DNA from: Schaalia radingae
Lineage (GTDB): Bacteria; Actinomycetota; Actinomycetes; Actinomycetales; Actinomycetaceae
Reading direction: 5' to 3'
DNA: 64,000 nt
Assembly: GCF_900106055.1 (NCBI RefSeq)
Contig: NZ_LT629792.1
Coordinates: 186,001-250,000, forward strand
A program made the translations under genes and the position numbers. The notes under the pieces are model-generated. The model saw only the letters and a program-made list of their open reading frames with translations. It ran no database searches and had not been told where the DNA came from. The stretch's first letter is position 1. Every line of letters starts with the position of its first letter. Of the stretch, positions 50,494 to 58,799 are shown one piece after another.

Positions 50494-51627
50494 TTACCTG
50501 CTGCGCGCATGGCTTGTCTCTTGTGACGAGATGCCGCGTGGGGTTGGGTGGTGTGTGGGGTGTTTGAGTTTGGTGAGTTGTGGTGTTTGTCCGATGCCTG
50601 GCAGCGGTCGCCTGGTTGGCTTGTCGCTGGCTTCCTGCTTGGCTTCCTGGTGTTCTTGTTGTTGCTTGACGTGTTCGAGGGTTTGTACAGCGTGGTCACT
50701 GGGCGTTTGTGGATCGAGGCGTTCGATGAGCCAGTTGGAGTTTTCGACGACGCGCTCGCCGGTAGCGAGAATGGTGTTTTCATCCGCTTTCGACCAGGCT
50801 GCTATGTAGCCGGTGGAGTATTCGGCCGTGTCGAGGCCAAAGTACCTACTGACGAGGTAGGCGCACGATTCAGCCTCCACTTCTTTGATTCCCCTGTGCA
50901 TGTCTGTATTGACCTGATCCATGTGGAGGCGTGCGTGGCTGATTTCGTGAATGAGCGTCTTGAACTGGTGCCCTTTTGGCGCGTCTGTTGCCACTTGGAT
51001 AGTTTTGTCTCCCATTGCGTCGAGGAGAGGGCGTGAGGTGACTCCGTAGGCGCCATGAAGGGCAGCTCTGGTTGTTTCTTCGTATTTGTAGCCGAGGTCT
51101 TTGACGATTTGTTGTGCGCGTTGCCAGAGTTCTTCTGAGCGTTCGCCAGTTACTTGCGGGAGGTCTTTGCCTTTAATTGGTTCACCGTCGGTTTGCTGGT
51201 AGCCGAACGTTGTGCGCACGGTAAATCCTGTGATCGCTTTCTTCCAGATGATGTCTTTCGTGTCGTATTTGTCTACTTCGGCTTTATTGAGTGGCTTGTC
51301 GCTGTTTTTGAGGAAGGGCAGTTTGTATATGACGGGTGCCAGTACCTTGTAACCCTTTTCGCCTTTTTGGACCTGCCTGCCAAGTTTCTTCCAGGCAGTG
51401 TAGGAGGCGAACGATGATTCCATAGTCCCACGCTGTACGGCTTGCGTGTGTAGCCAGATGAGGTTGCGGAATGAGTACCGTGGCATTCGTGCCATGTAGT
51501 CAAGCATGTCTTTCCAGGCTTGAGTGTCTGTGAACGTGCTGGCTGCTTCGGCTATTTCTGCGTGGGCCAGGGCGAGTTGAGCTTCGCGTTGGGCTCGTGC
51601 CGCGTCGGTCTTGCTAGGGCGCGCCAT
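50494..51627 (-). CDS. ArdC-like antirestriction protein with export-like tail
   Basis: 377 residues. N-terminal ArdC/DUF1738-type ssDNA-binding domain (about 30-150: MARMPRYSFRNLIWLHTQA, then YTAWKKLGRQVQKGEKGYKV shortened here) is followed by a metallopeptidase-like part with HEISH (about 228-232) and a downstream EVEAESCAYLVSR. ArdC of plasmid pSa protects transferred DNA from restriction and is known to travel with the T-strand. The C-terminus has TRRPLPGIGQTPQLTKLKHP, as in the relaxase, 12 residues from the end. Confidence 0.9.
   Translation of the reverse strand: MARPSKTDAARAQREAQLALAHAEIAEAASTFTDTQAWKDMLDYMARMPRYSFRNLIWLHTQAVQRGTMESSFASYTAWKKLGRQVQKGEKGYKVLAPVIYKLPFLKNSDKPLNKAEVDKYDTKDIIWKKAITGFTVRTTFGYQQTDGEPIKGKDLPQVTGERSEELWQRAQQIVKDLGYKYEETTRAALHGAYGVTSRPLLDAMGDKTIQVATDAPKGHQFKTLIHEISHARLHMDQVNTDMHRGIKEVEAESCAYLVSRYFGLDTAEYSTGYIAAWSKADENTILATGERVVENSNWLIERLDPQTPSDHAVQTLEHVKQQQEHQEAKQEASDKPTRRPLPGIGQTPQLTKLKHPTHHPTPRGISSQETSHARSR
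50533..50613 (-). other. shared C-terminal export-like motif, ArdC copy
   Basis: 27 codons nearly identical in DNA to 35061-35141 in the relaxase gene. The frame is the same in both genes, so the peptide is conserved as well as the DNA. Confidence 0.75.
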
Positions 51628-51630
51628 GAT

Positions 51631-51765
51631 CTACATGCCCGCCTGCTGCTCGCCTGTTTCGAGAGCTTCCACTCTGCTGGTGAGCGCGTCGATTTGGTCT
51701 TGCTGTGCTTCGACTTGCTCAATGAGGCTTTCGACGAGCTCGAGGGTGGTGTATTGGGGTTTCAT
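51631..51765 (-). CDS. short coiled-coil protein
   Basis: 44 residues from ATG 51765, which has GAGGAG at the better distance; the ATG three bases upstream is too close. A single heptad helix, LVESLIEQVEAQQDQIDALT, with no other domain. It starts 33 bp after ssb ends and precedes ardC by three bases, so it is in the same operon. May be a small adaptor; unknown family. Confidence 0.5.
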   Translation of the reverse strand: MKPQYTTLELVESLIEQVEAQQDQIDALTSRVEALETGEQQAGM

Positions 51766-51797
51766 CATTTTCTCCTCATGAAAGAGTGTGGACTGGA

Positions 51798-52178
51798 TTA
51801 TTTGTCGTTTTGCGTGGTGGGTTGGGTGATGATGTGGAGCTCTTGCCTGGTGAGGTCTGCTCCGATGTGATCGACCCACACATCGTTTGCCGTTCGCTGG
51901 CTTCCTTCTTCGTCTGTGTAGGTACGCTGGCGATAGCTGCCGGCGAAGATGACGGCCGCGTTGCCGTTAAGGTCATGGAAGTCGTGTAGCTTGACGGCCG
52001 CGTTGCCGTTGAGGCGGAGGTAGTACGCAGTGGTGGCCACGTCTTCCCACTTGCCGGTTTCAGTGTTTTTGGCGCGGTCGTTGACAATGACTGTTACTCG
52101 CCCGCTGTAGGTACCGTCGTCGTTCATGATGAGTTTGACGGGGCCGGCGAGGTTTCCGGCTCGGATTATGTAGCTCAT
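51798..52178 (-). CDS. ssb: single-stranded DNA-binding protein (element-encoded)
   Basis: 126 residues from ATG 52178 (AAGGAG). OB fold: starts IIRAGNLAGPVKLIMNDDG, then TAYYLRLNGNAAVKLHDF and VIFAGSYRQRTYTDEEGSQ. Lacks the acidic Gly-rich tail (DDDIPF type) that binds replication partners in chromosomal SSBs, as is usual for mobile-element SSBs. It likely coats transferred strand in the recipient. Located between the NlpC and ArdC genes. Confidence 0.8.
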   Translation of the reverse strand: MSYIIRAGNLAGPVKLIMNDDGTYSGRVTVIVNDRAKNTETGKWEDVATTAYYLRLNGNAAVKLHDFHDLNGNAAVIFAGSYRQRTYTDEEGSQRTANDVWVDHIGADLTRQELHIITQPTTQNDK

Positions 52179-52198
52179 TTTTCTCCTTCGTGGTTTCT

Positions 52199-53140
52199 TT
52201 AGATTCGGATGGTTGTCCAGGTCATGCCCAGCCAGTACGCGGTGTCCAGAGACACCTGTTCGACATGCCCTCCCACGTCTGGTGCGTGGATCATGAGCCG
52301 TTGTCCTTGAGGATCTTTTCCGGCGTAGATCCCGATGTGGTGGTAGTGGGTGCTTCCGTGGTAGGCGAAGCCGATGAGGTCGCCTGGCTGCATGGCGTCT
52401 TGCGCAATGGTGGTGCCCGCTGTGGTGATGATGTCGTGTGCGGTTCGAACGTTCAGTGGCTTGCCGAGGTCGGCGTAGACGCGCACGATCAGTCCTGAGC
52501 AGTCCAGGCCGCTGGGGCTGGTGCCTCCCCACACGTAGGGCACGCCGAAGTACTTCTGGGCTGTGGCCACAACAGACGACGAAGAAGGGGACGCCTGAGT
52601 GTACTTGCCTGCGAGGCGCTTGATGCGTGCGACGTAATCCTGTGTTTCAGTGAAGGGCGGTACACCCCTGTGCTGCTGCACGGCTCCAGGCCCCGCGTTG
52701 TAGGCGGCCAGTGCCAGGTCAATCGTGTTGCCATCTGCTTGCCCGCTGCGCGTGTAGCCTGTGACGGTTTTGACCAGCGCGCACATGAAGGCGCCTTGAC
52801 TGGCGATGGCATCATCGGGATTGAAGGGATCTGCGGTGCCGTCACCGTCGGCATCGATGCCACGTGTTTTCCACGTGCCAGGCATGAACTGCGCGATGCC
52901 CTGCGCGCCCATCGGACTGACCGCGTGAGGATCCCATCCTGATTCAGCTTCGATCTGTGCGGCAATCAAGCTGGGAGTGATTTCCTTACAGATGCTTCCC
53001 GCCTTCATCACGGCCGCCAGGTACTCAGCTGGCACGCCACTTAATGATGCGGCTCTTTCTTCTTCTCCTCCAGCCATCATCAATGGAATAACCGTGAGCG
53101 GGATGGCGGCTAGTATGCCGACAAGCTTTTTCACGCTCAT
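52199..53140 (-). CDS. lytic transglycosylase / NlpC-P60 cell-wall hydrolase
   Basis: 313 residues. An N-terminal signal anchor (about 4-23) is followed by an SLT domain with catalytic Glu in AAQIEAESGWDPHAVSPMGA and QGIAQFMPGTW, and an NlpC/P60 domain with catalytic Cys in GLDCSGLIVRVYADLG and His in YHHIGIYAG. Such two-domain enzymes (VirB1, Orf14/CwlT-like) open peptidoglycan for the channel. Overlaps nrdH by four bases. A remnant of a related gene lies at 45787. Confidence 0.92.
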   Translation of the reverse strand: MSVKKLVGILAAIPLTVIPLMMAGGEEERAASLSGVPAEYLAAVMKAGSICKEITPSLIAAQIEAESGWDPHAVSPMGAQGIAQFMPGTWKTRGIDADGDGTADPFNPDDAIASQGAFMCALVKTVTGYTRSGQADGNTIDLALAAYNAGPGAVQQHRGVPPFTETQDYVARIKRLAGKYTQASPSSSSVVATAQKYFGVPYVWGGTSPSGLDCSGLIVRVYADLGKPLNVRTAHDIITTAGTTIAQDAMQPGDLIGFAYHGSTHYHHIGIYAGKDPQGQRLMIHAPDVGGHVEQVSLDTAYWLGMTWTTIRI

Positions 53141-53472
53141 CGCCCTTGATGCGGCTCAAGCCGGTGCGCATTGGGTTGGGCGGGACCGGTTGTACGGGCT
53201 TTCCTGGTAGGCCCGTTCTGGTCGGGTTGAGTGTATGGCTCTGCTAGAGCGATGATTTGGCGGATGCGGTCGGGCCTGAAGCCGGCAGAGCGCCCCTGGC
53301 TGGTTTCAATGATTGGGGCTGATAGGAGGCCTTCGGCTTTGAAGCGCTCTATGAGGTCTGGCCGCTGGCTTAAGTCAATGTGGTCGTAGGAGATTCCCGC
53401 TTTGTCGAGGGTGCGGCGAGTGAGTGCGCATCCTGGGCAGTGCGGCGTGGTGTAGATCGTGATGGCGTCCAT
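53137..53472 (-). CDS. NrdH-like glutaredoxin
   Basis: 111 residues. Redox motif CPGC (HCPGCALTRRTL, about residues 11-22), then PIIETSQGRSAGFRPDRI, the typical NrdH end, with about 35 extra residues. In actinobacterial conjugative elements such proteins often accompany the cell-wall hydrolase and may reduce cysteines of exported or envelope proteins; supplying ribonucleotide reductase is less likely here. Overlaps the NlpC gene. Confidence 0.8.
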   Translation of the reverse strand: MDAITIYTTPHCPGCALTRRTLDKAGISYDHIDLSQRPDLIERFKAEGLLSAPIIETSQGRSAGFRPDRIRQIIALAEPYTQPDQNGPTRKARTTGPAQPNAHRLEPHQGR

Positions 53473-53528
53473 ACTGGTGACGTATGGTGTGTGCGCACAA
53501 GGCCACCCGCAGTCGAGGGGGACTAGGA

Positions 53529-53560
53529 ACGTGGCCCGCAGGGTTTCCTGCGGGCCACGT
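53529..53560 (-). terminator. terminator of the VaFE surface protein gene
   Basis: Perfect 14-bp stem: ACGTGGCCCGCAGG (53529-53542) with CCTGCGGGCCACGT (53547-53560). No T-tract on either side. The minus-strand gene upstream ends at 53583. Confidence 0.7.
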
Positions 53561-53582
53561 CCGTCATCTTAGGAGGTGAGAG

Positions 53583-56225
53583 TTAGGCTGATTTGCGCCT
53601 CTTGGCAAGGGTGAGTGCGCCGCCTCCTGCTAGTAGTAGCGCTGCTGCGCCGCTCAGAGCGGTGGTGGCACCTGTTCGTGCCAGGTCGCGCCCCGCGCCG
53701 CCGCCGGAGTGATCAGAGGCTTTGAGCTTGATCGTCTGGTCGGCGTCGTTCGGGTCTTCGTGAGTGCCTACTAGCTGGCCGTCAGCGTCGTAGACGTATT
53801 CGAAGGCAACCAGCTCGGTGTTTGCCATGCCTGTAGTGTCGAGCGTGGCTATTACCTTGCCGCAATCTTGCGGGGTCTGGGGCGAGAACTTCGCAGTTAC
53901 CTCATAGTCCTTGCCGCCGACCGTGACCATCTCGCCGGTGGTCTTGTTGTGGATCTTGAGCTTAAGCGTGTACTCAACTCCAGGAGTGAGCATTTCGTTC
54001 GCGTCGCATACCGTGTCGATCAGTTTGGTGTCCTTGGCGGGCGTGAGCGTCTTGTCACCGTTCTGGCCGGTGAAAGTGGTCTTCAGCTTGGGGCCCGGAC
54101 CGAACGTGATGGTTTGGTTTTCATCGGTAATGTCGGCATGGATAGCGATGCTCTTGCCATCCTGGAATAGTTCCTCAAATGCGACCGTGGTCTTGCCGGC
54201 AAACAGTGCTGCGTCCACTTCGAAGGCGACCGTGACAGTGCCGTTAGCGCTTTCAGGCGTGAACGTTGTGGTGGCCGTGATTTCTTTGCCATCCGAGTCC
54301 AGCATCGGTTTGCCGGTTTCCTTATCCATGAGAGTGCCGGTCAGAGAGTATTCCTTACCAGGTGCAAGATTGGTGTAAGCAACCTCGTCGATCAGGACAC
54401 GCTTGCCATACCCAGGCGCCTCGCCCTTTCCATCGTTGTACGTCAAGGTGGTGTGGATACCGGGCTCAGCGGTGACAGTGAACTGTTCGGTCTGGTCTTC
54501 AACGGAAGTTGCTAGAGGCTGAACGCGGTCGTCGCCAGCGAAGGTAGAGACGAACACGTAGGTTCCTGCTTTCAGCTTGCCGTCCGCGTCTTCCTTGGCG
54601 ATCCAGGAAGTATCACCAATGCTGGGGTAGAAGCCGTTCTTGGCTGGAATGGTGACGGTTTCACCGATCTTTTCAGCCTTGTCACGGTTCGCTTGGGTTA
54701 CTTCAAGGCCAGCCGGGAAGAACAGTACTTCGTGAGAGATTTCTTTCTCGTCTGCCTTGAAGCCTGCTGCGCCTTCAAAGTTGGGGTGATCGGAAGGCAT
54801 GCCTGTGACCCACACGTCATCTACCAGGTAGGTGCCGGCCTTGGTGTCACGGATACTGAGTTGAGAATCGATCTGCCCCTCATATCGGACGGATGTCGTT
54901 TCATCTGCGATACCGTAGCCATCTTTCCAGTCGGCTTTGATGTACTTGGCCCAGGTGGCATTTTGGTCGGCCGCCTGCACTTGCCATACCCATGTGTAGA
55001 AGCCATCCTTAGGTGCTGCGCCTGCGTTGGCAGTCAGTACCGTATCCGGCCCGTCCGCCTCAATGGTGAGCGATTTGACTAATTCTGCGTTTTCTGGTGC
55101 CCCGTCAGCCGCTGTGGGTAGATCGGTTGGTGAAACGAAGTACACGCTCGCGCGGTAGGTCACGGGCACACTCGTGCCGTCAACCTTCAACCACTTGCCA
55201 TCTCCATAGTCTGGGTCTGCGCTTGGTGTGAACGTGTCAGTCAAATCCGCACCACTATCCACGATCTTTGCTGATTCCACGTTGGACACGCCCTGCGGAC
55301 GGAAATCAAAAATCACATCCCACGACGGAGAAGTCACAGTCTGAGCAGTTAGTTTCGCAACGTCATAGATGACGTTCTGATTCGCTCCACCAGGAGCCGC
55401 AAAGCCCAACACGGGAGCAGTAATGTTCTTGAATGTGACGCTTGCGCTAACGGTACCATTTCCTGTTGAGTGCCATTTGATACCGGTAATAGGTGTAGAG
55501 GCGGTTTTTCCCGAGTAGGTCTTGGTGCCGGTCGCGTCGAACACAGCCGGACCATTGAGCGTGGCAGTGAACGGATAACCCGCGACAGGATTGCCGCTAC
55601 CGTTCACTAGTCTGATGCCGTCAAGCGTTCCGTACATGTGATCGGTGGTTTCCGGTTCGCCTGCTTCCCAGCCCACGATGCTCTTGGCTTTTGCTTCGGC
55701 TACCATTTGGCGGGCGCGTGCCTGCACGCTTTCGGGCGCGAGGCCCAGGAGGGAGTCAACGTTTTGCTGGGACTTTTCCGCTCCCTGCGCGCTGCTCTCA
55801 AAATTCACGTGAGCGAGGAATCCTGTCGCTGCCGCGTCCACGTCCGTGTTAGAGAACTCCAGGGATTTTGGAGTCCACTTCTTCATGATGTACGCCATTT
55901 CGGCGACATTCACGCTCAAGTCAGCTGGGCGCCGAAGATTAGGCTGGCTGGTCAGTTCTCCAGGGGTGACCGCGATCGAGGCCGACGGGTTCACCGCATC
56001 TGCTTGAATACACAGACCGGGGACAGGCTGGCCGCTATAGGGAATCCATGTCCCCAGCCAGCCTACGCTTCCTCCGATAGGAACGCCGCGCACCCACGAA
56101 CCAGCAGCATGAGTAGGTAGTTGTGCGGATACCGTTGCGACGAGAGCGAGAACAACAGCGGCAATTGTTGCTCCCACTTTCAGTGCTCGATCTCGCCAGT
56201 GGCATCCGATGGTCGATGTAGACAT
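53583..56225 (-). CDS. VaFE-repeat sortase-anchored surface protein
   Basis: 880 residues. Signal peptide about 1-41; a large N-terminal adhesin-like region; C-terminal VaFE repeats with the signature VAFEELFQDGKSIAIHADI and VAFEYVYDADGQLVGTHED followed by DQTI, whose Thr-Gln/Lys pairs form internal ester or isopeptide bonds; a LARTG sorting signal (about 846-850), membrane stretch and basic tail. Large surface proteins of this kind act as adhesins; carried by a conjugative element it probably promotes mating-cell contact (inference). It has its own terminator. Confidence 0.9.
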   Translation of the reverse strand: MSTSTIGCHWRDRALKVGATIAAVVLALVATVSAQLPTHAAGSWVRGVPIGGSVGWLGTWIPYSGQPVPGLCIQADAVNPSASIAVTPGELTSQPNLRRPADLSVNVAEMAYIMKKWTPKSLEFSNTDVDAAATGFLAHVNFESSAQGAEKSQQNVDSLLGLAPESVQARARQMVAEAKAKSIVGWEAGEPETTDHMYGTLDGIRLVNGSGNPVAGYPFTATLNGPAVFDATGTKTYSGKTASTPITGIKWHSTGNGTVSASVTFKNITAPVLGFAAPGGANQNVIYDVAKLTAQTVTSPSWDVIFDFRPQGVSNVESAKIVDSGADLTDTFTPSADPDYGDGKWLKVDGTSVPVTYRASVYFVSPTDLPTAADGAPENAELVKSLTIEADGPDTVLTANAGAAPKDGFYTWVWQVQAADQNATWAKYIKADWKDGYGIADETTSVRYEGQIDSQLSIRDTKAGTYLVDDVWVTGMPSDHPNFEGAAGFKADEKEISHEVLFFPAGLEVTQANRDKAEKIGETVTIPAKNGFYPSIGDTSWIAKEDADGKLKAGTYVFVSTFAGDDRVQPLATSVEDQTEQFTVTAEPGIHTTLTYNDGKGEAPGYGKRVLIDEVAYTNLAPGKEYSLTGTLMDKETGKPMLDSDGKEITATTTFTPESANGTVTVAFEVDAALFAGKTTVAFEELFQDGKSIAIHADITDENQTITFGPGPKLKTTFTGQNGDKTLTPAKDTKLIDTVCDANEMLTPGVEYTLKLKIHNKTTGEMVTVGGKDYEVTAKFSPQTPQDCGKVIATLDTTGMANTELVAFEYVYDADGQLVGTHEDPNDADQTIKLKASDHSGGGAGRDLARTGATTALSGAAALLLAGGGALTLAKRRKSA

Positions 56226-56369
56226 GAACTCGCTCCATCTGTTGATTGTCAGTGATCACTGAGTCCCACTTATTGGGATCTCAGCTACTTCGTCGATAGT
56301 GCGCGCACAGTATTTGCCCGCCCAGCATGGTGCTGAGCGGGCAAATCGGAATGTTTTTACGAAAAAAGA

Positions 56370-57533
56370 CTAGCTGCAGTCTCCGACGCAAATTTCGCCT
56401 TGAACATCTCCTATCACGTTGCCGTTTTCGTCTGGCGTTACTTGGTGGTGCCAGCTTCCGTCTGTATTATCTTGTATCCATTCGGGGAAGTTGGGGTTGT
56501 AGCAGTATTGGCCTCCGCCGCACACGTCTTCACTGCTTGATCCGCCGTCGCTGTAGCCGCCGTTGCCGACTGCGTTGCCTCCGTTCCAGTCGTTGGAGCC
56601 TTCGTTACTGGTGTATCCGGTGTTGTCGTCGTATGGGCTGGTGTTTCCTGCGTCTTGCCTAGTGTCGGCTTGCGCTTTTGCTTTGGCTTGAGTGTCGGCC
56701 CAATTCTTGTGTGCTTCATTGACGCTCGTTGTAGCTTCTTTTAGCACGGTGACTTGAGTGAGGGTCGCGTCGATAGCTTCGAACCGGTCGTGGAGAGCTC
56801 GCACCGAGTCGGATACTGCCAGCGTGCTATTGGACTGTGTGGATTCGGGTTGAGATGCGGACTGCGCGTCTGATTGACCTGTGTCCCCTGATTGTGGGGC
56901 GTCGGTTTGCGCGGTTTCAAGCGCGTCGTCGAGCGCCTTCAGCATGGTGGAGTCCACGCCTTCACGCGGAGCGGTCTTAGCTGCCTGGATCGCGTCGGCC
57001 AGCTGCTTGTCTGCTGCGGCCTGGTCAGCCTCCGCCCGCTCGCCCAACTGGTTTTCAATGGTCGTGTTGGCGTCTTTGAGCCTTTTGGTGAGGGCGGTGA
57101 GAGTATCGGTGTGAGCGGTGAGCTTCTTGGTTGCATTTTCCAGCTGGGCGCGGGTGAGCTCACTGGCGTTATCAACTGTGGGCGCGCTTGGGGCGGATTG
57201 TGCGGCCTGGCGGGCCGCGTTGCACTCGTCGGCCTGAAGGTCGCTCGCACGATCGGTGAGCATGGCTGTGAGCGCGTCAGCGTCCGCCTGCGCGTGGCGC
57301 AGGTCCGTTTGCGCCTGCGTGTTCTCGTCTTGTGCTTCTTCAAAGGCTGAGCGTGCCTGGGCGGTGGCCGCGTGAGCATGCCAGATGAGGCTCACGGCTG
57401 CAAGGACAGCAACCAGGGCGAGACTGAGGGCTATCAGGACAAGCTTTCGCTTGTACCATGCGGGTTTGATTTCCGACGTGTTCGGGGCAGCGTCACCGCG
57501 GTCTTCAACGGCTGGAGTGTTAGTAGTGTTCAT
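56370..57533 (-). CDS. membrane protein with coiled coil and Asn/Gly-rich C-terminus
   Basis: 387 residues from ATG 57533 (MNTTNTPAVED). One membrane span (about 31-53, LVLIALSLALVAVLAAVSLIW shortened to its core), a long extracellular coiled coil (about 65-300, rich in Ala, Glu, Gln and Thr) and a C-terminus with Asn/Gly repeats and four cysteines near GGGQYCYNP and EICVGDCS, which could form disulphides. No catalytic motif. Likely a surface stalk of the conjugation apparatus or an entry-exclusion factor; no family recognised. Confidence 0.65.
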   Translation of the reverse strand: MNTTNTPAVEDRGDAAPNTSEIKPAWYKRKLVLIALSLALVAVLAAVSLIWHAHAATAQARSAFEEAQDENTQAQTDLRHAQADADALTAMLTDRASDLQADECNAARQAAQSAPSAPTVDNASELTRAQLENATKKLTAHTDTLTALTKRLKDANTTIENQLGERAEADQAAADKQLADAIQAAKTAPREGVDSTMLKALDDALETAQTDAPQSGDTGQSDAQSASQPESTQSNSTLAVSDSVRALHDRFEAIDATLTQVTVLKEATTSVNEAHKNWADTQAKAKAQADTRQDAGNTSPYDDNTGYTSNEGSNDWNGGNAVGNGGYSDGGSSSEDVCGGGQYCYNPNFPEWIQDNTDGSWHHQVTPDENGNVIGDVQGEICVGDCS

Positions 57534-57604
57534 TTGGATTCCACGGGTTGTTTCTTCTACAGAGGATAACGGGAAAGTTATATTTGGTCGAGTGTGTGAA
57601 CGCT

Positions 57605-57913
57605 TCATCGTGGCCCTACTGGTAGGGTTCCCGGTGGCTGTGGGAGAGCCACATGATTCAGGCGATGATTCACGCTGGTGGTTTCTTTCTTGAGTGCTCG
57701 CTCGACCCATTGGCTCCATGTGCGTGGCCCGTCGTAGGGGAGTTCGCTCAGGTATGCACCGCGTGCTGCGTTAGCGATGTGCGCGTCTAACGTGATCGTG
57801 ATTTTTTGCTTGCTGACTGGAGCCTGTTCGGTCTTGCGTGCATTGTCGCGCGGTGCAATTACCGTTTGTCCGGTCAGCGCGGATCTGCGGGGTTGTGGCT
57901 TACTCATGTGCAT
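57605..57913 (-). CDS. ParB-like centromere-binding protein
   Basis: 102 residues from ATG 57913, positioned by GGAGA. The basic N-terminus is followed by KQKITITLDAHIANAARGAY and WSQWVERALKKET, a ribbon-helix-helix-like core seen in small ParB partners of actinobacterial elements. It starts within the ParA stop region. Its 3' end contains one copy of the CCCTACTGGTA motif described separately. Likely binds the element's parS. Confidence 0.65.
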   Translation of the reverse strand: MHMSKPQPRRSALTGQTVIAPRDNARKTEQAPVSKQKITITLDAHIANAARGAYLSELPYDGPRTWSQWVERALKKETTSVNHRLNHVALPQPPGTLPVGPR

Positions 57914-57914
57914 G

Positions 57915-58718
57915 TCATTTCTCCTTGGTTTCGTGATGATGGCAGATGGCGTGGAGGTAGTCGGTGTAGATGGTGGCGAGAGCGGCCGCATCACGGGTGG
58001 GCCACTGTTCTAGTGGCTGTGAGGCTTCTACGCTGTCTGCAATGGCTACCCTCTTGGGTATGGGCGGGTCGAAGATGGTGAGTCTGCGTTTTTCGGCTTC
58101 ATCGCTGAGTTCGTTGAGCCAGTGACCACCGCTGGTGGTGCGTGCCTCGTGTTGGTTGATGATGATGCCGCCGATGGTGAGGTGTGGATTGTAGTAGCGG
58201 CGGATTTCTTCAATCGAGGTGAGCAGGCGTGCCAATCCATTGGCTGACCACAGTTTCGAGTGGGTAACGATCAGGGCGGTATCTGTTGCGGTGAGGCCGT
58301 TGATGGTGAGCTGATCGAGGGATGGAGGGCAGTCAATGAGGCATAGGTCGTAGTCGTGTTCGACGGCCTTGAGGGCGGTGTCTAGCCTGCTTTCGCGGCC
58401 TGCCCCTGCTACTACCAGTTCATCTCGTACTACTGGTAGTGCTTCGCCTGTGGTGGGTACGAGGTCTACTCCCTCCCACAGTCCGGGCACAATGACGTCT
58501 GCGATAGGCATTTGCGACCGATGTGAGAGCACGTCAGCTAGTCCTGCTTGATCTTCTCCTACGGGGTGGCGTGCTAGTGAAGATGTGATGTTGCCCTGGG
58601 GATCCAGGTCGATCACAAGGACGCGCATTCCGTCAAGCACTGCCGCGCGTGAAAGGTGGTAGGTCGTAGTTGACTTGCCGACACCACCTTTTTGGTTACA
58701 AAGAGCAATTGTTAACAT
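57915..58718 (-). CDS. parA: ParA-family partition ATPase
   Basis: 267 residues from ATG 58718 (AAGGAAA upstream). Deviant Walker A KGGVGKSTT (about 10-18), Walker A' VLVIDLDPQGN (about 36-46), Walker B CLIDCPPSLDQL, and the LTINGLTATDTALIVTHS strand. Segregates or positions DNA, here probably stabilising the excised element. Paired with the ParB-like gene. Motifs resembling parS or operator sites occur just before and inside the gene. Confidence 0.93.
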   Translation of the reverse strand: MLTIALCNQKGGVGKSTTTYHLSRAAVLDGMRVLVIDLDPQGNITSSLARHPVGEDQAGLADVLSHRSQMPIADVIVPGLWEGVDLVPTTGEALPVVRDELVVAGAGRESRLDTALKAVEHDYDLCLIDCPPSLDQLTINGLTATDTALIVTHSKLWSANGLARLLTSIEEIRRYYNPHLTIGGIIINQHEARTTSGGHWLNELSDEAEKRRLTIFDPPIPKRVAIADSVEASQPLEQWPTRDAAALATIYTDYLHAICHHHETKEK

Positions 58719-58738
58719 GAGTTTCCTTACCAGTAGGG
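58411..58738. promoter_or_regulatory. candidate parS/operator sites of the par operon
   Basis: The word CTACTGGTA recurs four times: upstream of parA as CCTTACCAGTAGGG (58725-58738, reverse), inside parA at 58411-58419 (reverse) and 58430-58440, and at the end of parB as CCCTACTGGTAGGG (57614-57627). The copy upstream of parA lies over the expected promoter or leader, consistent with autoregulation. Confidence 0.5.
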
Positions 58739-58799
58739 TTACCAGCGATTGCGGCAAGGCTGGCATTGCCAGTTATTCCAGCAATTCAGGAGTACGGGT

